Below, piece after piece: positions 1 to 7,561 of a stretch of 64,000 nucleotides of DNA (positions within the stretch are counted from its first letter, which is position 1; each line of letters begins with the position of its first letter). The stretch lies in the NCBI RefSeq assembly GCF_047607445.1, contig NZ_JBLKRT010000023.1:1-64000 (forward strand). Reading direction: 5' to 3'. Under the pieces are notes generated by a model that saw only the letters and a list, made by a program, of their open reading frames with translations, did no database searches and had not been told where the DNA came from. Both the position numbers and the translations under genes were made by a program. The DNA is from Crystallibacter sulfonylureivorans_A (GTDB lineage: Bacteria; Actinomycetota; Actinomycetes; Actinomycetales; Micrococcaceae).

Positions 1-596
1 TGTGCGGAATGCTTCCGCTGGACCGCAGCAAGGTGTCCCGGCTGATGTCGCGCGGGGACACCCGCTGGATCAACCGCGGCGCGCACGACCTGATGGGCTT
101 CGATCCGTCGGCGCAGGCGTCAACGGCCGGCATGCCGATGGCGCGGGCGCTGTACGGCACGCTGCCCGAGCAGCTCGAGGATGAATCCTCCTTCGCGCGG
201 CAGCTGACCCGGATCCTGGAAGTCCGCGACCAGTACGGGATCGCCAAGAGCGCGCTGATCGATGTCCCCGATGTCTCCCAGCGCGGCATGCTGGTGATGG
301 TGCACCAGTTGGTGGACGGCGGGCAGGAAGTCACGGTGCTGAACTTCTCCGGCCAGGAAATGGCCGGCACCGTCCGCTCCGAAGCGCTGCAGCTGGGGTC
401 GGAAGTGACCGACGCCTTCAGCGGCGAGGCCATCGGCACGTTGGATGACCTGCACAGTTTCTACCTGCAGCTGGGGCCCTACGAAGGGACGGCGCTGCTC
501 GTCACCCCGCCGCCTACTGAAGAGGACACCAACGACGGCGCGGCCTCTGAAGAGTTCGACGTGGCCGATGAGCAGGGGCCGGAAGCCTACGACTGA
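1..596 (+). CDS. C-terminal part of a GH13 alpha-amylase/trehalose synthase-like protein (5' truncated)
   Basis: The reading frame is open from the window edge (first full codon at 3) to the TGA at 594-596, so only about the last 197 residues are present. The visible part has 'DTRWINRGAHDLMG' near its start. It ends in a beta-rich region ('VTVLNFSG', 'DLHSFYLQLGPYEGTALLV') that resembles the C-terminal all-beta domain of trehalose synthase/maltose glucosyltransferase-type GH13 enzymes. An acidic tail of about 30 residues follows. The catalytic barrel lies outside the window, so substrate and reaction cannot be checked. A cytosolic role in alpha-glucan or trehalose metabolism is inferred from the tail only. 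A hairpin terminator follows at 615-646. Confidence 0.5.
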   Translation, partial: CGMLPLDRSKVSRLMSRGDTRWINRGAHDLMGFDPSAQASTAGMPMARALYGTLPEQLEDESSFARQLTRILEVRDQYGIAKSALIDVPDVSQRGMLVMVHQLVDGGQEVTVLNFSGQEMAGTVRSEALQLGSEVTDAFSGEAIGTLDDLHSFYLQLGPYEGTALLVTPPPTEEDTNDGAASEEFDVADEQGPEAYD

Positions 597-614
597 CCGG
601 CGCTGACGATGGCC

Positions 615-646
615 ATGGCCCCTGGACTTGGAGGTCCGGGGGCCAT
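615..646. terminator. Bidirectional hairpin terminator
   Basis: Arms ATGGCCCCTGGAC (615-627) and GTCCGGGGGCCAT (634-646) pair with one G-U and a 6-nt loop. It sits between the convergent ends of the GH13 gene (596) and the FMN reductase gene (688). There is no clear U-tract, which is common in high-GC actinobacteria. Confidence 0.6.
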
Positions 647-687
647 CAGTCGATGGGCGGGCTCATTAACCCCGTCGACCCGCGAGG

Positions 688-1284
688 CTATTTTTCGCTG
701 TCGGGGTCGCCGATGTGGCCGGGAGCGTTGACTGCCAGGACCCGTTCGACGAACGCCCCGTACTCCGCCATGTAGTGGCTCAGGAAACCCCTGGTCGACT
801 CGTCCTTGACCTCGCCGTCCTCCCCGTAGGCCTCCGGCTTGAAGGCAATGTAGACCTCCGGGGCGTTCAACTGCGGCGCATCGAGGAAGCTCAGCACACC
901 ACGCATGGAGGACTGCATGACGGCGGTGCCGATGCCGCCCGGGGAAGCGCCGACGATGCCGGTGGGCTTGCGGGCAAAGGAGTTGGTGCCCCACGGGCGG
1001 GAACCCCAGTCAATGGCGTTCTTCAAGGCGCCGGGAATGGAGCGGTTGTACTCGGGGCTGACAAAGAGGATGCCGTCGGAGGCTTCGATGGCTTCCTTCA
1101 GAGTCCGGGCCTCGGGCGGGAAGTTGTCGTCATAGTCCTGGCTGTACAGCGGCAGGTCCTTGATGGCGATCTCGTTGAACTCCAGACTGGCCGGAGCCAG
1201 CTTGATCAGAGCCTTCGCCAGCGTTCGGTTGATGGAAGAGCTGGACAAGCTGCCGACAAAATAGCCGATCTTGTAGGTGGGCAT
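688..1284 (-). CDS. NAD(P)H-dependent FMN reductase (flavodoxin-like)
   Basis: A 198-residue protein of the NADPH-dependent FMN reductase family, a soluble flavodoxin fold that reduces FMN, quinones or azo compounds. Visible hallmarks are the FMN phosphate-binding loop near the N-terminus ('GSLSSSSINRTLAKAL', residues ~11-26), the flavin loop 'SPEYNRSIPGALKNAIDW' (~76-93) and 'GASPGGIGTAVMQSSMRGVL' (~110-129). Length is usual for the family. The ATG at 1284 is preceded by a purine-rich GGAAGGAGC-like ribosome site. It appears monocistronic and ends against the terminator at 615-646. The physiological electron acceptor cannot be read from the sequence. Confidence 0.88.
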   Translation of the reverse strand: MPTYKIGYFVGSLSSSSINRTLAKALIKLAPASLEFNEIAIKDLPLYSQDYDDNFPPEARTLKEAIEASDGILFVSPEYNRSIPGALKNAIDWGSRPWGTNSFARKPTGIVGASPGGIGTAVMQSSMRGVLSFLDAPQLNAPEVYIAFKPEAYGEDGEVKDESTRGFLSHYMAEYGAFVERVLAVNAPGHIGDPDSEK

Positions 1285-1438
1285 GGGATGGCTCCTTCCC
1301 GGTGGCCGGCGCAGCCGGCCCGTTGCGGTTGATCCATTGGCACGGGCGCCGGAGGAGGCCGCCCGACACCCGCAAGGCTACTGCGAACCGCAATGCCCGG
1401 TAACCCTGCGCGCCCTCAAGGGCCAGTCGACGGCCTGA

Positions 1439-2311
1439 TCAATTTTCCCAGTCGCCGAGGCCCTCGGCTGCGTCGCCAAAGATGCCGCCCGCGCCGTCGC
1501 CGAAGATGCCGCCGAACCCGGCGTTGTCCGCAAAGCCCTCCCCAGCGGACGCAACGCTGTCGCCGATTCCTTCCGCCGCTCCGGCAATTCCGTCGCCGAG
1601 TCCGGAGAACCCGTCCAAGAGGGGACCGGCGATGGCCGAGCCGACGAACCCTGCGGCCACTCCGGCGAGCAGTCCGGCGCCCAAGCCGCCGGCGGCACCG
1701 GCCGTACCCGCCGCCAAGCGGCCGCCGCCGCCGCGTCCCGTCCCGCTCCGGCCGAGGATCCGTTCCATGAATCCCGGCTGGGCAACTTCGGCGCGGGTTG
1801 CGGTTCTGGCCAGGGTTTCCGGCTGGTCGGAGGCAGCCCGCTCCGAGGCAGGAAGCTGGCTGTTGAGGTCCTCACGGAGCATGGCGCGCTGCTGCGGCGT
1901 CAGGCGCGCGAACGCTTCGGCGTGCGCCCGCTCCATATCCTGCGGCGGCGCCGTGTGAAGCATGTATTTGTACTTGGCAATGGCGGCCTCGTCCGCGTCA
2001 CGTCCCGCGGCGGGGCCGGGCTGGCCGCCGTGGGGCTGCTGCGCAGGCGGATACTGACCGGCGTCGTACCCGCCGCGGCGGTTGTAGCCGCCGTCGTTGT
2101 ACCCGCGGTCCTGGCCGTAGCCGCCGTCGTTGTACCCACGGTCCTGCCCGTAGCCGGGTTGCTGGCCGTACCCGGAGCCCCGGTTGTAGCCGCCCCCGGA
2201 ATCCTGCGGACGGTTCTGGCGCGGCTGACCGGTGCGCTGGGCCAGCTGCTCTTTGGCATACTGGATCGCCATGGTTTTGCCCTTGCGGACCAGCTTGTCG
2301 AACATTCCCAT
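1439..2311 (-). CDS. Glycine/tyrosine-rich repeat protein of unknown function
   Basis: A 290-residue protein in three parts. The first is a short basic N-terminus ('MGMFDKLVRKGKTMAIQYAKEQLAQR'). The second is a low-complexity Gly/Tyr/Gln/Asp segment (~36-100) with two exact copies of YGQDRGYNDGG. The third is a small helical domain (~108-150, 'AAIAKYKYMLHTAPP...ARLTPQQRAMLREDL') followed by a Gly/Ala-rich C-terminal half without charged residues (~190-290), which may be a flexible or membrane-associated region. The low-complexity segment is encoded by a 33-bp tandem duplication. I do not recognise a catalytic domain, and related actinobacterial proteins carry uninformative names. The start follows a GGCAAGGAGCAGGGC ribosome site. 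Confidence 0.7.
   Translation of the reverse strand: MGMFDKLVRKGKTMAIQYAKEQLAQRTGQPRQNRPQDSGGGYNRGSGYGQQPGYGQDRGYNDGGYGQDRGYNDGGYNRRGGYDAGQYPPAQQPHGGQPGPAAGRDADEAAIAKYKYMLHTAPPQDMERAHAEAFARLTPQQRAMLREDLNSQLPASERAASDQPETLARTATRAEVAQPGFMERILGRSGTGRGGGGRLAAGTAGAAGGLGAGLLAGVAAGFVGSAIAGPLLDGFSGLGDGIAGAAEGIGDSVASAGEGFADNAGFGGIFGDGAGGIFGDAAEGLGDWEN
2087..2152. repeat. 33-bp tandem duplication inside the glycine-rich gene
   Basis: Two adjacent 33-bp units (2087-2119 and 2120-2152) differ at two positions and encode two copies of an 11-residue YGQDRGYNDGG-type unit on the minus strand. The array is in frame, so copy-number change would lengthen or shorten the low-complexity region without a frameshift. 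Confidence 0.8.
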
Positions 2312-2463
2312 GCCCTGCTCCTTGCCTGCCCGGGCTCACAGCCCGCGCGTGGTGACCATCTCTCGCCTTAACAACTGGCGGCCAGCGGCGGGAGTTCCGA
2401 CCGGTCCGCATGCTGGAACGATCGGCGCAGGTCCAGCGGGGACCTCCACATGCGCGGGGCGGA

Positions 2464-2814
2464 TTACTCGCTGGTGAGTTCTGCGACCGCCTGCAGGTGC
2501 TGGGGCCGGACGGGCACGGTCTTGGGCTGGTATTCCGGGTGCTTCTCCACGTAAGCCTTGAAATAGGGGCACACGGTGACCACCGCCAGGCCCGAGGCAA
2601 TGGTGTCGTCGAGCGAGAACCGGGCCAGGCGGCCGGCGAGCCCCTGGCCGGAGTATTCCTCCTTGACCGTGGTGTGGAAGAAGATCCGTTCCGGCCCGGT
2701 GCTGCCCTCGAACGGCAGCCAGTGGGCCTTGCCGATCACCTTGTCTCCATCCACCAGTTCGTAACGGTGGCGTTCGGCATGAAGGCGGACGGTGATCGGC
2801 GATTCGGGTTCCAT
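2464..2814 (-). CDS. Small GNAT-like N-acetyltransferase (YjdJ / Acetyltransf_CG type)
   Basis: A 116-residue protein of the minimal GNAT family (YjdJ-like). It has 'RIFFHTTVKEEYSGQGLAGRLARFSLDDT' (~43-71), with the acetyl-CoA-binding turn in 'YSGQGLAGRL', then 'VCPYFKAYVEKHPEY' near the C-terminus. Family members keep only the acetyl-CoA core, and their acceptors are mostly unknown. It starts 40 bp after the pirin stop on the same strand, so the two may be co-transcribed. The ribosome site upstream of ATG 2814 is GGAGACAGC-like. A second member of this small family lies at 46648-47049. Confidence 0.82.
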   Translation of the reverse strand: MEPESPITVRLHAERHRYELVDGDKVIGKAHWLPFEGSTGPERIFFHTTVKEEYSGQGLAGRLARFSLDDTIASGLAVVTVCPYFKAYVEKHPEYQPKTVPVRPQHLQAVAELTSE

Positions 2815-2853
2815 GCTGTCTCCTGTCGGTGTGGGCCGGGGATGTTCTGCGGG

Positions 2854-3867
2854 TCAGCCTCGGGGGCGCAACTGGACGGTCGGCAGCGTTGGCGCCGGGA
2901 GCGGGGCCGGCATCCCTTCCGGGTACGGGCCGAACCGCGGAAAGGGGGTGCCGTCCGGGTAGGTACCTCCGGCCGGTTGCTGCGCGGGCTCGGCGTCGAT
3001 CTCGGCCTGCCAGGCGGCGCGGTAGGCAACGATCTCGTCGTGGCTCCGCCCCACAAAGTTCCACCACATGATGATCTGCTCGCCCAACGGCTCGCCGCCG
3101 ATCAGGAGCAGCCGTGCCGGGGCGTCCCCCGCCTCCAGCACCACCCGGCCGCGTCCGGGGGAGAGGTAGACGAGGTGGTCTACCGGAACCTCGTCCCCGT
3201 CCAGCCGCAGGTCGCCGGTATCCAGCAGGATGCCGTGTTCAAACGCAGGGTCCAGGTCGAGTTCCAGTCGCGATCCGGCCCGAAGGACCGCCTCGGCGCC
3301 CAGCAGCGGCGGGGTGCGCGTGTTGATCGGCGAGGTGGAACCGGCCAGGGAGCCGATGAAGACCCGCAGTTCAGTGCCGTCGCCGATGACCGGGTCCGGC
3401 GTGTAATGCTCGAACGTCGGCGGCATTTTCCGGGTCGAATCCGGAAGGGCGAACCACAGTTGCGCGCCGTGCAGGAAGGTAGTGTCCGGCGTGGAGAATT
3501 CCTGATGCGAAATGCCGCGGCCGGCAATCATCAGGTTCACCTCGCCGGGGCGCACGATGGCCTCAAACCCGGCGGAATCCCGGTGCGAGATCTTTCCGGA
3601 GAACAGCCAGCTGACCGTGGCCAGGCCGGTGTGCGGGTGGCGCGGAACCTGCATGCCGCCACTCTGCGAGACCGGATCCGGCCCGTAATGATCGAGGAAG
3701 CACCATGCTCCAATCAGGCTGCGGCGTTTTTGCGGCAAGGTCCGGCGGACGTTCATGGCGCGGACCCCGCCCAGTGGGACATCCCTCGGGGCCAGGACTT
3801 CCACGTCGGCGGCGTCGGCTTCCAACGTGCAGACGACTTCCCGCGGTGCAGTCTCCATGTTGCTCAT
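2854..3867 (-). CDS. Pirin family protein (cupin, quercetinase-like)
   Basis: A 337-residue bicupin. The N-terminal cupin carries the pirin signature 'GGVRAMNVRRTLPQKRRSLIGAWCFLDHYGP' in substance (~32-62) and the metal site region 'PRHPHTGLATVSWLFSGKISHRDS' (~77-100) followed by 'GEVNLMIAGRGISHQEFS'. These supply the expected His/Glu metal ligands. Pirins bind Fe(II) or other metals and may act as quercetin dioxygenases or transcription cofactors. Residues ~300-337 form a Pro-rich tail. The gene is divergent from the DedA gene across 87 bp and is probably followed by the small GNAT gene. Confidence 0.9.
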   Translation of the reverse strand: MSNMETAPREVVCTLEADAADVEVLAPRDVPLGGVRAMNVRRTLPQKRRSLIGAWCFLDHYGPDPVSQSGGMQVPRHPHTGLATVSWLFSGKISHRDSAGFEAIVRPGEVNLMIAGRGISHQEFSTPDTTFLHGAQLWFALPDSTRKMPPTFEHYTPDPVIGDGTELRVFIGSLAGSTSPINTRTPPLLGAEAVLRAGSRLELDLDPAFEHGILLDTGDLRLDGDEVPVDHLVYLSPGRGRVVLEAGDAPARLLLIGGEPLGEQIIMWWNFVGRSHDEIVAYRAAWQAEIDAEPAQQPAGGTYPDGTPFPRFGPYPEGMPAPLPAPTLPTVQLRPRG

Positions 3868-3954
3868 GGGCTAAGTCTAGGCACCTGGACCGTCGAAGCA
3901 CCCCGGTGCAGCGTCCTTCAGGCTTCCGCCCTGTGCTTCGGGGAGGATAGAGGG

Positions 3955-4584
3955 ATGGAGGAACTCGGCGAACTGCTGCGCAGTCTGGATTATTGGTGGA
4001 TCTATCTCGCCGGGGCGTTATTCGTGACCGTGTCCGCCATGGTTCCTCCGGTGCCGAGCACCACACTGTTTGTTGCACTGGGATCGTTGTCGGTGCATAC
4101 GGACCAGCTCGACCCCTACCTGCTGGCCGCAGCCATGCTGGCCGGGGCGGTGGCGGGTGACGCCGCCACTTTCGTCTTGGTGCGCCACTTCAACCTCTCG
4201 GAGCGCAAGTTATTCTCCGGGGACCACTGGCAGTCCGGCTTCCGCGCCGCCCGCACCCGGCTGGGGCGCAAGGGCCTGCCGCTGGTGATGACGTCCCGGT
4301 TTGTGCCCTTGGGGCGGCTGACGCTCAATGTGGCGGCCGGGATGATTCCCCAGCCGGGCCGCCGGTTCTTGGCCCACTCCGTCATCGCCGGCGTGCTGTG
4401 GTCCGTGTACTCGGTGGGCGTCGGCGCACTCTCCGGCGCCTGGCCCCAGCTGACCACGGAGTTTGCCGTGCTGCTGGCTATTGCCGTCTCCTTGGTCCTG
4501 GGAACGGTCATTAACCATGTGGTGTCCTGGTGGGAAGGGCGTCAGCTGCCGGATTTTGTCCGGAACCGGGTCAACGAGCCATAG
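3955..4584 (+). CDS. DedA/VTT-family integral membrane protein
   Basis: A 209-residue membrane protein with about five hydrophobic segments. It carries the VTT (SNARE-associated/DedA) pattern: 'PPVPSTTLFVALG' (~31-43), then 'AGAVAGDAATFVLVRHF' (~65-81), then 'SRFVPLGRLTLNVAAGMI' (~114-131), where the conserved Arg and Gly residues are present. DedA proteins are proton-dependent and linked to lipid carrier (undecaprenyl phosphate) recycling and envelope homeostasis. The ATG at 3955 was chosen because a GGGGAGG ribosome site lies 8 nt upstream; the frame stays open far upstream but without support. It ends on a shared terminator. Confidence 0.85.
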   Translation: MEELGELLRSLDYWWIYLAGALFVTVSAMVPPVPSTTLFVALGSLSVHTDQLDPYLLAAAMLAGAVAGDAATFVLVRHFNLSERKLFSGDHWQSGFRAARTRLGRKGLPLVMTSRFVPLGRLTLNVAAGMIPQPGRRFLAHSVIAGVLWSVYSVGVGALSGAWPQLTTEFAVLLAIAVSLVLGTVINHVVSWWEGRQLPDFVRNRVNEP

Positions 4585-4617
4585 CCGCCGTCACCGGCTG
4601 GAACCGATGACGGCGGC
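4584..4617. terminator. Shared hairpin terminator with GCCGCCGTCA stem
   Basis: Arms GCCGCCGTCA (4584-4593) and TGACGGCGGC (4608-4617) are perfect complements with a 14-nt loop. It lies between the convergent DedA (stop 4584) and M20 deacylase (stop 4625) genes and can serve both. The stem belongs to the recurring GACGGCGG set in this window. Confidence 0.7.
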
Positions 4618-4624
4618 AACGGGC

Positions 4625-5899
4625 CTATCGCTGCTCGTCGACCCCGCACCAGTTGGCGATGAACAGGGCGATGCTTTTGGTGATCCGCCGGACTGACTCG
4701 ACGGACACCCGTTCGTCGAAGCCATGGATCGCTTCGGAGATCGGTCCGTACACCAGCGTGGGGGTGTCGGCGTAGAGCGTGAAAACGCGTCCGTCGAGGT
4801 AACCGGGGGTGGTGAAGCTGCCAAGCTCGGTGCCGAAGACTTGCTCGTGGGTGCTCTCCAGCAGCGACTCGGCGTCACTGCCGGGTTCCAGTACGTATCC
4901 TTCGGAAAAGAATCCGGTCTTGGTGGCGACGGCGTTGATCGGTGCGGGTCCGGTCTGTAGCTGGGCGAGGCATTGCTGCACTTCATTCCAGGCTTGTTCG
5001 GCCGGGATGCCGGGGTAGATGGCGGCCCGCACGTCGACTTCACACCACGCCGGAACACTGGAGGGCCAGTCCCCGCCGACGATCTGCCCGAAATTGAAGT
5101 TGATCGGGTGCTCCAGGTCCTCGAAAAAGCGGTGCTGGCCGCGGTCAGCGTTCCACTTCTCCTCGACCCCACGCAGAGCGGTCATGACGGTGTAGGCGGC
5201 GTCGATGGCGTTGAAGCCGGTGCCCATCTCGCGCGGATGGGTCGGGCTGCCGCTGACACGTACTTTGAACCAGAGGACTCCGACGTTGGCCCGGACCAGC
5301 ATGTCCTCTTCGGGCTCCGGGATGATCACGGCATCCGCCCGGTAACCGCGCATCAGTGCGGACAGCGAGCCGTTGCCGGTGCATTCTTCTTCGACGACGG
5401 ACTGGAAGTGGATGCGGCCGGCCGGTTCCAGTCCGGCGGCCCGGACGGCGTCGAACGCGAAAAGGTTGGCGGCCAGTCCGGCCTTCATGTCGCCGGCGCC
5501 GCGGCCGTACATCCAGCCGTCGATGATGGGGGCGTCCCAGGGGGAGCGGGACCAGTGCTCTGCCGGGCCCTCCGGCACCACGTCGACGTGACCGTTGAGG
5601 ATGAGCGAGCGGCCGGCTTCGGTGGCGGGCCGATAGGTTCCGACGACGTTCGTGACGTCCTCGTAAGAGACGGTGACCGGACCGAACCCCTCATGCGTGG
5701 CGAGTTCCTCGGGATCAAGCTGCCAGCGGTCCATATCCAGCCCGCGCTCCGCCATGGCCGCATGCAGCAGGTCCTGGGCGCTGCCTTCCTGGGTGCGCAG
5801 CGACGGATGCTTCACCAGTTCCTGGGTGAAAGAGAGCTGTTCGTCGAAAGCGGCGTCGACTGCCTCGAGGATACGCCGGGCCTGTTCTTCGGTGATCAT
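4625..5899 (-). CDS. M20 family peptidase/deacylase (ArgE/DapE-like)
   Basis: A 424-residue zinc-dependent amidohydrolase of the M20 clan. The ligands and catalytic residues are visible in order: 'LNGHVDVVPEGP' (His and Asp), 'GRGAGDMKAG' (bridging Asp), 'VVEEECTGNGS' (general-base Glu and zinc Glu), the dimerisation-domain segment 'SGSPTHPREM', and a C-terminal 'YGPISEAIHGFDE' (His). Such enzymes remove acyl groups from N-acyl amino acids or diamines. The ATG at 5899 follows AGGAGCAATGG. It lies 134 bp behind the MFS gene on the same strand with a strong hairpin in between, and next to a PucR regulator and two other amide hydrolases, so a role in catabolism of an N-acyl compound is inferred. 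Confidence 0.88.
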   Translation of the reverse strand: MITEEQARRILEAVDAAFDEQLSFTQELVKHPSLRTQEGSAQDLLHAAMAERGLDMDRWQLDPEELATHEGFGPVTVSYEDVTNVVGTYRPATEAGRSLILNGHVDVVPEGPAEHWSRSPWDAPIIDGWMYGRGAGDMKAGLAANLFAFDAVRAAGLEPAGRIHFQSVVEEECTGNGSLSALMRGYRADAVIIPEPEEDMLVRANVGVLWFKVRVSGSPTHPREMGTGFNAIDAAYTVMTALRGVEEKWNADRGQHRFFEDLEHPINFNFGQIVGGDWPSSVPAWCEVDVRAAIYPGIPAEQAWNEVQQCLAQLQTGPAPINAVATKTGFFSEGYVLEPGSDAESLLESTHEQVFGTELGSFTTPGYLDGRVFTLYADTPTLVYGPISEAIHGFDERVSVESVRRITKSIALFIANWCGVDEQR

Positions 5900-5919
5900 C
5901 CATTGCTCCTTGGTGATGA

Positions 5920-5955
5920 CGCGGGGGAGCCGTCTGGTTGGACGGCTCCCCCGCG
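5920..5955. terminator. Strong perfect hairpin between MFS and deacylase genes
   Basis: A 15-bp perfect stem, CGCGGGGGAGCCGTC (5920-5934) and GACGGCTCCCCCGCG (5941-5955), with a 6-nt loop. It lies after the MFS stop (6034) and just upstream of the deacylase start (5899) on the minus strand. It may terminate or attenuate read-through from the transporter into the deacylase. Confidence 0.65.
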
Positions 5956-6033
5956 CGTTGTTAGAGAGTGCTGCTTTCGACGGCGGTCCGTGCCGGCCGC
6001 CGGGACCCGCACCGGTTGGCGCGGGCAGCAGGA

Positions 6034-7362
6034 TTAGGCGTCGGCCACGATCTGCTTGTCCTGGACACGCATCCGCTCGCCGACGAATCCGCCGACGGCG
6101 GTGAGCAGCGCGATGATGGCCAGGATCATCGCCGCGCCCCAGGAAGCGTTCCCGGAGACGCCGAGCATGGCGGTGGCAATCATCGGCATGAAGCCGCTGG
6201 TGGCACCGGCGATGTTGTAGCCCAGGGCCACGCCGGAGTAGCGCAGCTTGGCCGGGAACAGCTCGGTCAGAAGCGCGCCGTTGACGGCGTAAGCCACGGC
6301 AATCAGCATGATGCCCAGCGTGATGGCCAGGGTGATCAGCAGCGGGGACTTGGTGTCGATCATCGCGAAGATCGGGAAGGCCAGGATGGCGGTCAGGATG
6401 CCGCCCCACATGGTGACCTTGCCCGGTCCGACCTTCTCGGCGAGACGGCCCATCAGAATGGTGACGATGATCTGGGCGACGGCGGCGACCAGCGTGGCGT
6501 TGACCATCACGTTGCGGTCCACGCCGAGGGTGTTGGCTCCGTAGCTGACCGCGAAGGTGGTGATCATGTAGAAACCGCCAACGCCGAGCAACGCGGCCAA
6601 CACGGCGACGAACAGGCGTCCGCCGGCATGGCGGAAGACCTCGAGCGCCGGCACCTTGGCGGTATCTTCCTGGGCCAGCAGGTCCTTGAAGATCGGGGAT
6701 TCTTCCACCTTCAAGCGGATCCAGAGCGCGACGAGCAGCATCGGGATGGCCAGCAGGAACGGGATGCGCCAGCCCCAGGCGTCGAAGGTCTCGGACGGGA
6801 ACAGCAGCACCAGCGTGAATGCGGCGGAGGCCATCAGGGTGGCGACCGGCGAACCGATCTGGACCAAGGCGGCATAGCGGCCGCGCTTTTCCGCCGGGGC
6901 GTGCTCGACGGCCATGGTCACCGCGCCGCCCCATTCGCCGCCCACGGCCAGGCCCTGGACCAGGCGCAGCACGGCGAGCAGGATCGGTGCGGCCAAGCCA
7001 ATGGCCTCGAAGTCCGGCAGCAGGCCGATCAGGGCGGTGGCAACGCCGATCAGGACGATCGTGGTCAGCAGGGCCGGACGGCGGCCGTAGCGGTCACCGA
7101 TGTAGCCGAAGAGGACGGCGCCGATGGGGCGTGCGGCGAAGCCCACGCCGAAGGTGGCGAAGGAGGCCAGCAGGGCTGCGGTGGGGTCCAGGTCCGTGAA
7201 GAACAGTCGGTTAAACACCAGGGCAGCAGCGGTGCCGAAGAGGTAGTAGTCATACCACTCGAGGGCGGTGCCGACGAAGGCGGCGCGGGCGATCTTGCCC
7301 GCGTCCTTGCCGGAAACTGTCGGCGGTGCGCCAGGAGTGTTGAGGGATTGCGGCGTCGTCAC
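6034..7362 (-). CDS. MFS transporter, metabolite:H+ symporter (MHS) family
   Basis: A 442-residue protein with 12 predicted membrane segments and the MHS signature after TM1-TM2: 'GTALEWYDYYLFGTAAALVFNR' in substance (~18-39). The conserved loop 'GYIGDRYGRRPALL' follows TM3, and 'GGEWGGAVTMAVEHAP' is in TM4-5. MHS carriers import organic acids, betaines and amino acid derivatives with protons. I place the start at the GTG at 7362, with AAAGGCAACCAC upstream. The frame continues 29 codons further to 7449, but that stretch is not conserved-looking. The promoter region holds a GTATTGG-N4-CCAATAC inverted repeat. Probable importer for the substrate of the neighbouring hydrolases. Confidence 0.88.
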   Translation of the reverse strand: MTTPQSLNTPGAPPTVSGKDAGKIARAAFVGTALEWYDYYLFGTAAALVFNRLFFTDLDPTAALLASFATFGVGFAARPIGAVLFGYIGDRYGRRPALLTTIVLIGVATALIGLLPDFEAIGLAAPILLAVLRLVQGLAVGGEWGGAVTMAVEHAPAEKRGRYAALVQIGSPVATLMASAAFTLVLLFPSETFDAWGWRIPFLLAIPMLLVALWIRLKVEESPIFKDLLAQEDTAKVPALEVFRHAGGRLFVAVLAALLGVGGFYMITTFAVSYGANTLGVDRNVMVNATLVAAVAQIIVTILMGRLAEKVGPGKVTMWGGILTAILAFPIFAMIDTKSPLLITLAITLGIMLIAVAYAVNGALLTELFPAKLRYSGVALGYNIAGATSGFMPMIATAMLGVSGNASWGAAMILAIIALLTAVGGFVGERMRVQDKQIVADA

Positions 7363-7481
7363 GTGGTTGCCTTTCAAGCTGAGCGGGGCCGGCGTTGTCG
7401 ATGGAGCAGTGCCAGCCCGATAATTCCAATGGCCCTGAACGGAGGACATCCCGCGGTAGAGCTGTGAAGTACCTCTCGACT

Positions 7482-7499
7482 GTATTGGAGTGCCAATAC
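7482..7499. promoter_or_regulatory. Inverted repeat GTATTGG-N4-CCAATAC, candidate regulator site
   Basis: A perfect 7-bp inverted repeat with a 4-bp spacer sits 120 bp upstream of the MFS start. Just beyond it, GACAATACTC (7510-7519) recurs identically at 8811-8820 in front of the divergent amidohydrolase operon. TTGG/CCAA half-sites are known for PucR-type regulators, and a PucR gene lies between the two regions. Assignment to that regulator is inference. Confidence 0.45.
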
Positions 7500-7561
7500 C
7501 CTAAACAATGACAATACTCACCGGTTTGACAAGAGCAGATTGTGCATATCCACAAGACGAC

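Noticed and set aside
5968..7467. 499-codon plus-strand frame opposite the MHS transporter
   Set aside because: Rich in Gly, Gln, Asp and His, no ribosome site, opposite a gene with intact MFS motifs.
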